From the NCBI GenBank assembly GCA_035557475.1, contig DATMDV010000171.1, positions 1-24,107 on the forward strand: a stretch of 24,107 nucleotides of DNA. The letters are read 5' to 3'. The notes below the pieces were generated by a model. It searched no databases. It had not been told where the DNA came from and saw only the letters and a list, made by a program, of their open reading frames with translations. Source of the stretch: JALOLG01 sp035557475 (GTDB lineage Bacteria > Actinomycetota > Acidimicrobiia > Acidimicrobiales > Ilumatobacteraceae). How positions within the stretch are numbered: the stretch's first letter is position 1; each line of letters begins with the position of its first letter. The position numbers were made by a program, and so were the translations under genes. This document shows, piece by piece, positions 1 to 8,547 of the stretch.

Positions 1-300
1 GGTGTAGTCGTCGAGATCGGCGGGATCGAAGTAGCCGAGGTCGGCGAGCACGGGGTAGAGGCCGATCGCGGCATGCCCCTTGGAGAGCACGAACCGGTCG
101 CGGTCGGGCCAGTCCGGCTCGTCAGGTCGGATGCGCAGCTCGGCGTAGTACAGCGCGGCGAACAGCTCGGCAGCCGAGAACGACGATGCGTAGTGACCGG
201 CTCCCGCGATGCGCGAGAGCCGCACGGTCTCGGTGCGGACGAAGCGGGCTCGATCTCGAAGTCGTTCGACCAACGCGGTGCGGTCGGTGGCGGCGGTCAT
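1..300 (-). CDS. Transketolase, N-terminal subunit (partial, cut by left edge)
   Basis: The minus-strand frame gives the first 100 residues of a thiamine-diphosphate transketolase N-terminal half. Visible family features are the GAGHYASSFSAAELFAALYY stretch (about residues 33-52) and the SKGHAA motif (residues 74-79), both typical of the cofactor/substrate-binding part of split transketolases (family knowledge). The ATG at 300 is preceded by AGGAG at 308-312, seven bases upstream, so the start is well supported. The C-terminal half would be expected further left, outside the window; this is inferred from how split transketolases are usually arranged. It lies 33 bp behind a TetR gene on the same strand, so the two are probably cotranscribed. 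The sugar substrate cannot be told: these proteins serve either the pentose phosphate route or specialised sugar catabolism. Confidence 0.88.
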   Translation of the reverse strand, partial: MTAATDRTALVERLRDRARFVRTETVRLSRIAGAGHYASSFSAAELFAALYYAELRIRPDEPDWPDRDRFVLSKGHAAIGLYPVLADLGYFDPADLDDYT

Positions 301-333
301 GGCGGGGCTCCTGTCTCCAGTCGAATCAGCAGG

Positions 334-978
334 TCATGTCGGGGATGGCTCGACCTCGGGGATCTCCACCCGAACGAATTGACGCGCGTCGGCGCCGAGG
401 GCGACCAGTTGGGCGTCGAGCAGCAGATCGATGCGCTCCTTGGTCAGCAACTCGGGATAAACCAGACCCTGCAGCCCGAGCCCGTCGACGAACGCCACGA
501 GGACGTCGGTGATGTCGATCGCCGACCGTTCCGCATCGATCGCGCCCGCGCCCTGCGCCCTCTCGACCCGATCGAACACGAGCTGGCGCCAGACGTCGTG
601 GTCGCGGTGCTGGAGCGCGCGCAGAGACGGTTGGTTGAGCGCGCGGGCCCAGAAGTTGACGTCGAGCGTGAGCTCGAAGGCCCGCCGGTCGTCGAGTGGG
701 AGGGCCTCCTGCAGCACATGACGGAGCGCCGCGGCAGGGTGCACGTCGTCGGGGATCCGGTCGAGGCGCTGCCTGATCTCGTTGTCGGCCCGCTCCAACG
801 CCGACCGCAAGATGTCGTCCTTGGTCGTGAAGTAGTGGGCGAGCGTGCCGGTCGAGTAGCCGGACTCGGTGGCGATCTCGCGGATCGTGACGTTGTCGAT
901 GCCGACCCGCGTGATGACCCGCCAGGCCGCTTCGACCAGCTCCTGCCGTCGGCACTCGTGATCAACGATCTTTGGCAA
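334..978 (-). CDS. TetR/AcrR-family transcriptional regulator (BetI-like)
   Basis: About 214 residues. The N-terminal helix-turn-helix spans roughly residues 14-55 and includes VTIREIATESGYSTGTLAHY, followed by the FTTKDDIL segment characteristic of TetR proteins. The C-terminal half is the variable ligand-binding and dimerisation domain. I place the start at TTG 978 because homologues usually begin M-P-K/R-I-V-D-H and this gives LPKIVDH; a G-rich stretch lies just upstream. An in-frame ATG at 1008 would add ten residues and cannot be excluded, and the frame stays open to 1119. It is divergent from the oligopeptide-type importer across a short intergenic region with a 10-bp palindrome, and sits directly upstream of the transketolase gene. 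By the usual TetR logic it may repress one or both, which is inference; the ligand is unknown. Confidence 0.87.
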   Translation of the reverse strand: MPKIVDHECRRQELVEAAWRVITRVGIDNVTIREIATESGYSTGTLAHYFTTKDDILRSALERADNEIRQRLDRIPDDVHPAAALRHVLQEALPLDDRRAFELTLDVNFWARALNQPSLRALQHRDHDVWRQLVFDRVERAQGAGAIDAERSAIDITDVLVAFVDGLGLQGLVYPELLTKERIDLLLDAQLVALGADARQFVRVEIPEVEPSPT

Positions 979-1023
979 CCGGCGCCCCCGCTTCGCTTGA
1001 CACCACATCGTATGTCGCGTCAC

Positions 1024-1033
1024 TGTTATAACA
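1024..1033. promoter_or_regulatory. 10-bp palindrome TGTTATAACA in the divergent TetR/importer promoter region
   Basis: The sequence is a perfect palindrome in the gap between the divergent TetR and lipoprotein genes. It contains TATAAC on both strands (1027-1032 on plus, 1030-1025 on minus), which matches an actinobacterial -10 (TANNNT is relaxed here, ending in C). It could be a shared bidirectional -10 element, a TetR operator, or both. No good -35 is visible at the normal distance on either strand. The site is read from sequence; its role is inference. Confidence 0.4.
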
Positions 1034-1098
1034 CGGACATCCGAAATAGATCGTCCGCAAGAGATCACGAGGGCTGATCGAGCGCTGGGGAGGACGTC

Positions 1099-2835
1099 AT
1101 GGGTGTAGTGACATCGCATCGATCCGGGGGCCGTCGTCGATGGCTTGCGGTCGCGACCGCGGCGGCGTTGATCGTCGCCGCGTGCGGTGACGACGACTCG
1201 AACGACGATGGGACGACCGACGGCACCGAAGCCGCCGGCGACGACACGACACCCGACGCAGGCACGACCGTCGACGACACCACTGACGACACCTCGGACG
1301 ACACGACCGCTGCCACCGAAGCACCTGACGACACCGGCGCGCCGGCCGGCGATGCGCGCGAGCTGATCATCGCCCGCGACATGGACCTCACGACGCTCGA
1401 CCCGCAGCGCGCCTACTGCGACACCTGCCAGATCTTCCTGACCGCCGTCTATCAGACGCTGATCGGCGTCGACCCCACCGACCTCACGGTCCTCGTGCCG
1501 CGTCTCGCCGACTCGTGGGAGGCCAACGCGGAGAGCACCGAGTTCACGTTCACGCTGAACCCCGACGCAACGTTCTCCGACGGCTCACCCGTCACCGCCG
1601 CCGACGTGAAGTTCTCGTGGGAGCGCCTCGCCGGTCTCGAAGGCTCGGCGTCGTACCTCATGAGCGGCGTCACGTCGATCGAAGCGCCCGACGACCAGAC
1701 CGTCGTCGTGACGATGGAGGCACCCAACTCGGCGTTCATCAACATCGTCAGCGCTCCGTACATGGGCATCGTGAGCCAGGCGCTCGCCGAGGCCAACGGG
1801 GCGACCGCCGACGAGACCGACAGCGCCGAGCAGTGGTTCCTCAGCAACTCCGCCGGGAGTGGACCGTTCGTGTTGGACTCCTACACCGAGGGCGACCAGC
1901 TGGTGCTCGCCCGCAACGACGCGTACTGGGGCGAGCCGAGCCCGTTCCCCGGTGTCACGCTCAAGCAGGTCAAGGACGCGACGGCGCAGCTCCAACAGCT
2001 CCAGCAGGGCGACGTCGATATCGCGATGCAGATCAACTTCGACTCCGTCGGTGAACTGGAAGGCGCCGAGGGGATCACCACCGAGCTGGTCGACTCGTAC
2101 AACTTCGTGTACGTGGCGGCGAGCGCAGGAGCCGTCGGCGGAGAGGAGCTGGCCGACCCGCGGGTGCGCGAGGCGATCAAGTTGGCCCTCGATTACGAAG
2201 GGATCCTCGACACCACCGTCGGCGGGAACGGCAAGCTGCAGGCGTCACCGATCCCGAACGGCTTCGAGGGCAGCGAAGGACTACCACTGCCCGAGCAGGA
2301 CGTGGCCGCCGCCGAGGCGCTCCTCGCCGAGGCGGGGGTCGACGGCCTCACGCTCAGGGCCGCCTATCCGAGCGTCAACGTGTACGGCGTCGACTTCGAC
2401 ACGATGATGGCCAAGGTCCAACAGGACCTGTCCGCGATCGGCATCGACCTCGAGCTCGAACCGGTCGAGTTCGCCCAGTGGGTCGAGCAGATCACCGGCG
2501 ACGGAATCCCGTTCACGGCCGTCTACTTCGCACCCGACCACATCGACTCCAGCCAGTACGTGCAGTACTTCGGCATGATCGAGGGCACGTCGTGGCAGGG
2601 TCGATCGGGCGCCGACCCGAATGCCGACGAGCAGCAACTGTTCGCCGACGCCCTCGCCGCGTCCGGTGACGCGAAGACCGATCTGTACAACCAACTCGGT
2701 CAGGCGATGATCGACGACCTGGTCATCTTCCCGCTCGTCAACCCCGGCCTCGTGCTCGCCTACGCCAGCGACATCACCGGCGTGCGCTACAGCGCCTGCT
2801 GCAACTTGGAGTTGGGTGGGCTCGGCATCGACTGA
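1099..2835 (+). CDS. ABC transporter substrate-binding lipoprotein, family 5 (dipeptide/oligopeptide type)
   Basis: 578 residues. A basic N-terminus and hydrophobic core (about residues 11-28) lead to a lipobox, VAAC, with Cys29 as the likely lipidated residue. An Asp/Thr-rich low-complexity linker follows to about residue 85. The mature domain has the family 5 pattern: a TTLDPQ stretch, then LADSWEANAESTEFTFTLNP and FSDGSPVTAADVKFSWERL. It should bind a peptide or other small solute outside the membrane and deliver it to the permeases encoded next. Start ATG 1099 has GGGGAGG at 1087-1093, five bases upstream. Cysteine pairs at 107/110 and 567/568 are unusual for this exported domain and might form disulfides. 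Family 5 also includes nickel-, sugar- and opine-binding members, so the ligand is not assigned. Confidence 0.93.
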   Translation: MGVVTSHRSGGRRRWLAVATAAALIVAACGDDDSNDDGTTDGTEAAGDDTTPDAGTTVDDTTDDTSDDTTAATEAPDDTGAPAGDARELIIARDMDLTTLDPQRAYCDTCQIFLTAVYQTLIGVDPTDLTVLVPRLADSWEANAESTEFTFTLNPDATFSDGSPVTAADVKFSWERLAGLEGSASYLMSGVTSIEAPDDQTVVVTMEAPNSAFINIVSAPYMGIVSQALAEANGATADETDSAEQWFLSNSAGSGPFVLDSYTEGDQLVLARNDAYWGEPSPFPGVTLKQVKDATAQLQQLQQGDVDIAMQINFDSVGELEGAEGITTELVDSYNFVYVAASAGAVGGEELADPRVREAIKLALDYEGILDTTVGGNGKLQASPIPNGFEGSEGLPLPEQDVAAAEALLAEAGVDGLTLRAAYPSVNVYGVDFDTMMAKVQQDLSAIGIDLELEPVEFAQWVEQITGDGIPFTAVYFAPDHIDSSQYVQYFGMIEGTSWQGRSGADPNADEQQLFADALAASGDAKTDLYNQLGQAMIDDLVIFPLVNPGLVLAYASDITGVRYSACCNLELGGLGID

Positions 2836-2868
2836 GCCCGCCCCGACCGATCGGCCGTCCAGGACGCG

Positions 2869-3878
<1,010 letters not shown>

Positions 3879-3882
<4 letters not shown>

Positions 3883-4763
3883 GCACCGTCCAGAGCGCAC
3901 TCGACATCGACCATCTGGTCCCGCCCGCCGACGCCGGCACGTGGGCGGCGGTCCGCGGGGCGCTGCGCTCGTGGCCGATCGTCATCGGTGGCGGTGTGCT
4001 GCTGCTCTGGGTCCTCGTGGCCGTCACGGTGCCGCTGTGGGCATGGGCGGGGCCGAGGGAGAGCGTCGGGACACGCTTGTCCGGACCGAGCTCGTCGCAC
4101 TGGCTCGGCACCGACGCGCTCGGACGCGACGTGCTGGTGAGGACGCTGTACGGCGCGCGCGAGTCGATTCCTGCCGCGGCCGCGGTGATCGTGATGACCG
4201 TTCTGATCGGATCGATCCTCGGCGCGATCGCGGGCTATCTCGGAGGTTTCGTCGAGAGCGTCATCATGCGCTTGACCGATGTCGTACTCGGTTTCCCGCC
4301 GATCTTCCTGGCGATGGCCGTCGCCGCCGCGCTCGGACCGGGACTGCGCAACACGGTGATCGCCCTCGTGCTCGTGTGGTGGCCGATCTACGCCCGGCTG
4401 CTGCGCGGCCAGGTGATGACGATCAAGAACCGCGAGCACGTCGAGGCCGCGACCGCGGTCGGGGTGCCCCGGCGCAGGATCCTGCGCCGGCATGTGCTGC
4501 CGTTGGCAATTACGCCGGTGATGATCAACGCCACGATGGATTTCGGCCAGGTGCTGATCTTCACCGCCTCACTGAGCTTCCTCGGCCTGGGCGCCACTCC
4601 CCCGTCACCCGAGTGGGGTCTGACGATCGACGACGGAACGCGGAACTTCTACCAGTGGTGGATCTCGCTCGGTCCCGGTCTCGCGATCCTCAGCGTCGTG
4701 CTCGCAGCCAACTTCCTCGGTGACGGGATCCGCGACCACTTCGACGTGAAGGCCCGGGGCTGA
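3879..4763 (+). CDS. ABC transporter permease, DppC/OppC type
   Basis: 294 residues from a GTG at 3879 that overlaps the upstream TGA by four bases (GTGA), indicating translational coupling. The frame is open upstream to 3354, but the earlier part is antisense-like Arg-rich noise inside the first permease, so the coupled GTG is preferred. Features include a first membrane segment near residues 35-55, the HWLGTDALGRDVLVRTLYGAR signature of DppC proteins around residues 74-94, further membrane segments, and an EAA loop (EAATAVGVPRRRILRRHVLP) around residues 188-208. The ending (GDGIRDHFDVKARG) is close to the usual GD-x-LRD-x-LDP terminus. It pairs with the preceding permease. Confidence 0.93.
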
Positions 4764-4769
4764 GCGGGG

Positions 4770-5771
4770 ATGGAGGACGCGCTGCTCGAGATCCGCGACC
4801 TCCACGTCCGCTTCCGCGCCCACACCGACCAGCCCCTGGAAGCCGTGCGCGGTGTCGACCTCGACGTGGCCAGGGGCGAGCGGGTGGCGGTCGTCGGCGA
4901 GTCGGGTTCTGGCAAGAGCGTCACGATGCTGTCGTTGTTGGGACTTCTCGGCCCGGGAGCGGAGTCGACGGGATCCGTGCGGTTCGCCGGCGAGGAGTTA
5001 CTCGGCGCGCCGGCGGCTCGTCTGCGCCGGCTGCGCGGCAACCGGATCGGCATGATCTTCCAGGATCCGCTGACATCACTGAACCCGGTCCACACGGTCG
5101 GCCACCAGCTCGAGGAGGCCGTGCTGGCCCACCAGCCGCGGGCGAAGCGAGCCGCCAAGATGCGCGCCGCCGAATTGCTCGAGTTGGTGTCGATCACCGA
5201 CATCAACCGGCGCTTGAAGTCGTATCCACACGAGTTGTCCGGCGGGATGCGCCAGCGGGTGATGATCGCCATGGCGCTCGCCAACGATCCCGACCTGCTC
5301 ATCGCCGACGAGCCGACGACCGCCCTCGACGTCACGATCCAGGCCCAGATCCTCGATGTCCTCGCCGATGTCCAGCGCGAGCGCGACCTCGCCATCGTGC
5401 TCGTCACCCACGACCTCGGTGTGGTCGCCGGGCTCGCCCAACGGGTGCACGTGATGTACGCCGGGCGGATCGTCGAGCACGGCGACGCCGTCGGCGTGTT
5501 CTACCGCCAGAACCACCCCTACACCCGCGGTCTGCTCGCCTGCCTGCCGCGCCTCGATCAGCGCATCGATCTCATCCCGATCGGCGGTTCGCCGCCGTCG
5601 CTCGATCGGATGCCGGGCGGCTGCGCGTTCCACCCACGCTGCCCGCTCGCCGTCGACCGCTGCGTCACCGAGATGCCCGAGTTGCGCTCGTTCACGTCGA
5701 CGGCCGCGGCCTGCCACGTCGCGCCGCTGGAACCGGCCGAGTCGTTCGAGCCGGCGGCGGCACAATCGTGA
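4770..5771 (+). CDS. ABC transporter ATP-binding protein, DppD/OppD type
   Basis: 333 residues. The nucleotide-binding domain has Walker A GESGSGKS (residues 43-50), Q-loop Gln98 in IFQDP, signature LSGGM (156-160), Walker B ending LLIADEP (Asp180, Glu181) and a switch His in VTHDLG. The C-terminal extension is the oligopeptide-transporter domain (about residues 265-330) with four cysteines in GGCAFHPRCPLAVDRC and a later AACH, a pattern linked to an iron-sulfur site in some members. It energises the importer as a heterodimer with the next gene product. It starts six bases after the permease stop, with GAGCGGGG upstream of ATG 4770, and ends in a GTGA overlap with its partner. Confidence 0.95.
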   Translation: MEDALLEIRDLHVRFRAHTDQPLEAVRGVDLDVARGERVAVVGESGSGKSVTMLSLLGLLGPGAESTGSVRFAGEELLGAPAARLRRLRGNRIGMIFQDPLTSLNPVHTVGHQLEEAVLAHQPRAKRAAKMRAAELLELVSITDINRRLKSYPHELSGGMRQRVMIAMALANDPDLLIADEPTTALDVTIQAQILDVLADVQRERDLAIVLVTHDLGVVAGLAQRVHVMYAGRIVEHGDAVGVFYRQNHPYTRGLLACLPRLDQRIDLIPIGGSPPSLDRMPGGCAFHPRCPLAVDRCVTEMPELRSFTSTAAACHVAPLEPAESFEPAAAQS

Positions 5772-6790
5772 ACGGGTCGCTGCTCTCGGTCGAACATCTC
5801 GTGAAGACGTTCGCGCTGCGCGGTCAGCTCCTCCATCGCTCGACCGGCACGGTGCAGGCCGTCTCCGACGTGTCGTTCGCGGTCGACCGCGGCGAGACGC
5901 TGAGCCTGGTCGGCGAGTCGGGTTGCGGCAAGACCACCACGGCCCGCTGCGTGTTGCGCATCGTCGAGCCCGACTCCGGCTCGATCGTGTTCGACGGGGT
6001 GGACCTGTTGCGGCTGGCGGGCGAGGACATGCGCCGGATGCGGCGTCGGTTCCAGATGGTGTTCCAGGATCCGCAGGCGTCGCTGAACCCGCGCATGACG
6101 GTCCGCGAGCTGCTGTCCGAGCCGCTGGAGGTGCACGGGATCGGCGCCTCGGAGCACGAATGGACGGCGCGGGTTTCCGAGTTGCTCGACATCGTGCAGT
6201 TGCCCCAGGGCGCCGCCGCGCGCTATCCGCACCAGTTCTCGGGTGGGCAACGGCAACGCATCGGTGTGGCCAGAGCACTCGCCGTCAACCCTGACCTGCT
6301 GGTGCTCGACGAACCGGTGTCGGCGCTCGACGTCAGCATCCAGGCCGAGATCATCAAGCTCCTCGAGCGACTCCGCACCGAGCTCGATCTCGGGTTCTTG
6401 TTCATCGCCCACGACCTTTCGGTCGTCCGCCACATCAGCGATCGGGTCGCGGTCATGTACCTCGGACGCATCGTCGAGACGGGCACGGCGACCGATGTGT
6501 ACGAGCACTCCGCCCACCCGTACACGCAGGCGCTGCTGTCGGCGGCACCGATCCCCGATCCACTCGTCGAGCGGGCCCGCCGCCGCATCGTGCTCACCGG
6601 TGAGGTTCCCACGCAGACGGCGCCACCATCGGGCTGTCGCTTCCGGACCCGATGCTGGAAGGCGACCGATCGGTGCGCCGAAGAGGAGCCGGCGCTCGTC
6701 GATCCCGGCATCGGCCACGCCGTGGCGTGCCACTACCCGGAACCGACGAACGTCATCGTGCAGCAGTCCCGAATGACCACATCGCCTTGA
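5768..6790 (+). CDS. ABC transporter ATP-binding protein, DppF/OppF type
   Basis: 340 residues from GTG 5768, overlapping the preceding stop by four bases. Walker A is GESGCGKT (about residues 49-56), the Q-loop is MVFQDPQASLNPRM, the signature is FSGGQRQRIGVARAL, and Walker B is LLVLDEPVSALD, followed by a switch His in IAHDLSVV. The HRSTGTVQAVSDVSF segment near the N-terminus and the C-terminal Cys-containing extension (SGCRFRTRC, DRC and ACHYPEP) are typical of OppF/DppF. It is the second ATPase of the importer. Its stop codon lies inside the ribosome-binding region of the aminotransferase, which places that enzyme in the same transcript. Confidence 0.95.
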   Translation: MNGSLLSVEHLVKTFALRGQLLHRSTGTVQAVSDVSFAVDRGETLSLVGESGCGKTTTARCVLRIVEPDSGSIVFDGVDLLRLAGEDMRRMRRRFQMVFQDPQASLNPRMTVRELLSEPLEVHGIGASEHEWTARVSELLDIVQLPQGAAARYPHQFSGGQRQRIGVARALAVNPDLLVLDEPVSALDVSIQAEIIKLLERLRTELDLGFLFIAHDLSVVRHISDRVAVMYLGRIVETGTATDVYEHSAHPYTQALLSAAPIPDPLVERARRRIVLTGEVPTQTAPPSGCRFRTRCWKATDRCAEEEPALVDPGIGHAVACHYPEPTNVIVQQSRMTTSP

Positions 6791-6800
6791 AGGAGACCCC

Positions 6801-8048
6801 GTGAACGAAACCGACACCCGCCCCCGCGACCTCGACAACGACCTGCGCGCCCGAGCCAAGGCGGTCATCCCCGGCGGCATGTACGGCCACCAGAACGCGA
6901 CGAGACTCCCGAAGGCGCTGCCGCAGTTCATGGCCGAGGGCGACGGCTGCCGCGTCCGCGACGTCGACGGCAACGAGTACGTCGACTTCATGTGCAGCTA
7001 CGGACCGATCGTGCTCGGCCACCGGCACCCCGCCGTCGAAGCAGCCGTCCGTGATCAACAGTCGCGCGGTGATTGCCAGAACGGACCCGGCCCGGTGATC
7101 GTCGAGCTCGCCGAGCTGATGGTCGACGTCGTTGACCACGCCGACTGGGCGATGTTCTCGAAGAACGGAACCGACGCGACGACGAAGTGCGTCACGATCG
7201 CCAGAGCGGCCACCGAGCGTCGTAAGGTGCTCGTCGCCGAGGGCGCCTATCACGGTTCCGCTCCGTGGTGCACCCCGATCATCGCCGGGATCGTGCCGGA
7301 GGACCGCGCCCACCTGCTGCACTACACGTACAACGACCTCGAGTCGGTCGAGAAGGCCGCCTCGGTGGCCGGCGACGACATGGCGGCGATCGTCGCGTCA
7401 CCGTTCAAGCACGACGCCCGCCATGACCAAGAGCTCGTCGACCCGGCGTTCGCGCGTGGTCTGCGATCGATCTGCGACGAGTCCGGCGCGGCACTCATCC
7501 TCGACGACGTCCGGGCCGGGTTCCGGCTCGCCCATGGCGGGAGCTGGGAGCCGATCGGTGTCGCGCCTGATCTGTCCGCCTGGAGCAAAGCGATCGCCAA
7601 TGGGTACGCGCTGGCGGCCGTGACCGGCAACGACCGGTACCGCGACGGCGCCCAGAAGATCTTCGTCACCGGGTCGTTCTGGTTCTCGGCGGTGGCGATG
7701 GCGGCGTCGATCGCCACGATCGGTGCGCTCCGCGACGAGGGAGGGGTGGCGCAGATGGAACGAGCGGGCCAGCGGCTGCGCGACGGGCTCGAAGCGCAAG
7801 CATCGGCCCACGGCGTCGTCGTCCGCCAGACCGGTCCGGTGCAGATGCCGTTCATGACGTTCCAGGGCGACGAGGAGTTCCAGCTCGCCTCGTTGTGGGC
7901 CGACGTCGCAGCGCGCCGCGGCGCGTACTTCCATCCCTGGCACAACTGGTTCCTGAGCGCCGCCCACACCGACGCCGACATCGACGAGGCGTTGCTGGCG
8001 ACCGACGAGGCATTCGCGGCGGTCGCCCGTTCCCTCGCCGAGAACTGA
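6801..8048 (+). CDS. Class III PLP-dependent aminotransferase / glutamate-1-semialdehyde aminomutase-like enzyme
   Basis: 415 residues from GTG 6801; AAGGAG at 6790-6795 sits five bases upstream and overlaps the previous stop. The fold-type I class III pattern is clear: IPGGMYGHQN near residues 24-32, DGNEYVDFMCSYGP (56-69), the phosphate-binding KNGTDAT region (121-127), AYHGSAPW (149-156), ILDDVRAGFR (233-242) and the PLP lysine Lys263 in WSKAIANGYALA. The usual Asp-Glu pair in the ILDEV motif is Asp-Asp here, and GTEA is GTDA, so substrate or reaction may differ from true hemL enzymes. Being last in the importer operon, it probably processes the imported solute (inference). It is unlikely to be the tetrapyrrole enzyme: the motifs diverge and the context is catabolic. 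Confidence 0.9.
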   Translation: MNETDTRPRDLDNDLRARAKAVIPGGMYGHQNATRLPKALPQFMAEGDGCRVRDVDGNEYVDFMCSYGPIVLGHRHPAVEAAVRDQQSRGDCQNGPGPVIVELAELMVDVVDHADWAMFSKNGTDATTKCVTIARAATERRKVLVAEGAYHGSAPWCTPIIAGIVPEDRAHLLHYTYNDLESVEKAASVAGDDMAAIVASPFKHDARHDQELVDPAFARGLRSICDESGAALILDDVRAGFRLAHGGSWEPIGVAPDLSAWSKAIANGYALAAVTGNDRYRDGAQKIFVTGSFWFSAVAMAASIATIGALRDEGGVAQMERAGQRLRDGLEAQASAHGVVVRQTGPVQMPFMTFQGDEEFQLASLWADVAARRGAYFHPWHNWFLSAAHTDADIDEALLATDEAFAAVARSLAEN

Positions 8049-8058
8049 CTCAACCGGA

Positions 8059-8547
8059 TCAGGCGGCCATGAGGGGCAACTCCCAACGCCACACGGCTCC
8101 ACCGTCCTGCTCACCGACCTCACCGACATTGACGAATCCGCAGCGGCGCAGCACGCTCGTCGAAGCTGACTCCTCCGGCAGGGTGTGCGCGACGACGCGA
8201 CGGAGTCCGGCCGCGCGCCCACGATCGACGAGCACGCGTACCGCCGCGCTCGCGATGCCCTGGCCCTGCCGGCGAGGGGCGACGGCGTAACCGAGCTCGG
8301 CGACGCCGTCGACGGGCTCTCCCTTCCAGCCGCCGATGCCCACGAGCACGCCCTGGTCGTCGAACAACAGGTGCGTCCCCCACTCGATCTCGGCGCCGGC
8401 GCGCACGGCGTCGAGCGCGCGTGGCACGGCCTCCGGGAACACCGCCCACTCCGGCTCGACTGCAACGCCGAAGCGACCCTCGAAGACCTCGTCACCCTCT
8501 ACCAAGGCTTCGAGCATGGCCAACGTCGCAGGCTCGACGCGGATCAT
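8059..8547 (-). CDS. GNAT-family N-acetyltransferase
   Basis: 162 residues, a single GNAT domain. The acetyl-CoA-binding motif is RRQGQGIASAAV (about residues 92-103), preceded by the beta-strand ELGYAVAP, and the later SVLRRCGFVNVGE segment is the typical C-terminal GNAT strand and helix. Its ATG at 8547 overlaps the stop of the upstream GrpB-GNAT gene by four bases (ATGA), so the two are translationally coupled. Its stop lies only ten bases from the stop of the convergent aminotransferase gene. The substrate is unknown; similar proteins acetylate small amines or protein N-termini. The frame is open further upstream, but that part is Arg-rich shadow sequence over the neighbouring gene. Confidence 0.9.
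   Translation of the reverse strand: MIRVEPATLAMLEALVEGDEVFEGRFGVAVEPEWAVFPEAVPRALDAVRAGAEIEWGTHLLFDDQGVLVGIGGWKGEPVDGVAELGYAVAPRRQGQGIASAAVRVLVDRGRAAGLRRVVAHTLPEESASTSVLRRCGFVNVGEVGEQDGGAVWRWELPLMAA

Noticed and set aside
997..1032. TTGACA (997-1002) with TATAAC (1027-1032) as a standard plus-strand promoter
   Set aside because: The spacing is 24 bases, well over the usual 16-19, so I did not call the -35.
73..1077. Long open frame on plus strand across the TetR and transketolase genes
   Set aside because: It is antisense to two recognisable genes, has no domain pattern, and its Arg/Val/Asp-rich composition is typical of shadow frames in GC-rich DNA.
5558..6991. 477-codon minus-strand frame opposite the second importer ATPase
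   Set aside because: The composition is shadow-like and it covers intact Walker and signature motifs on the plus strand.
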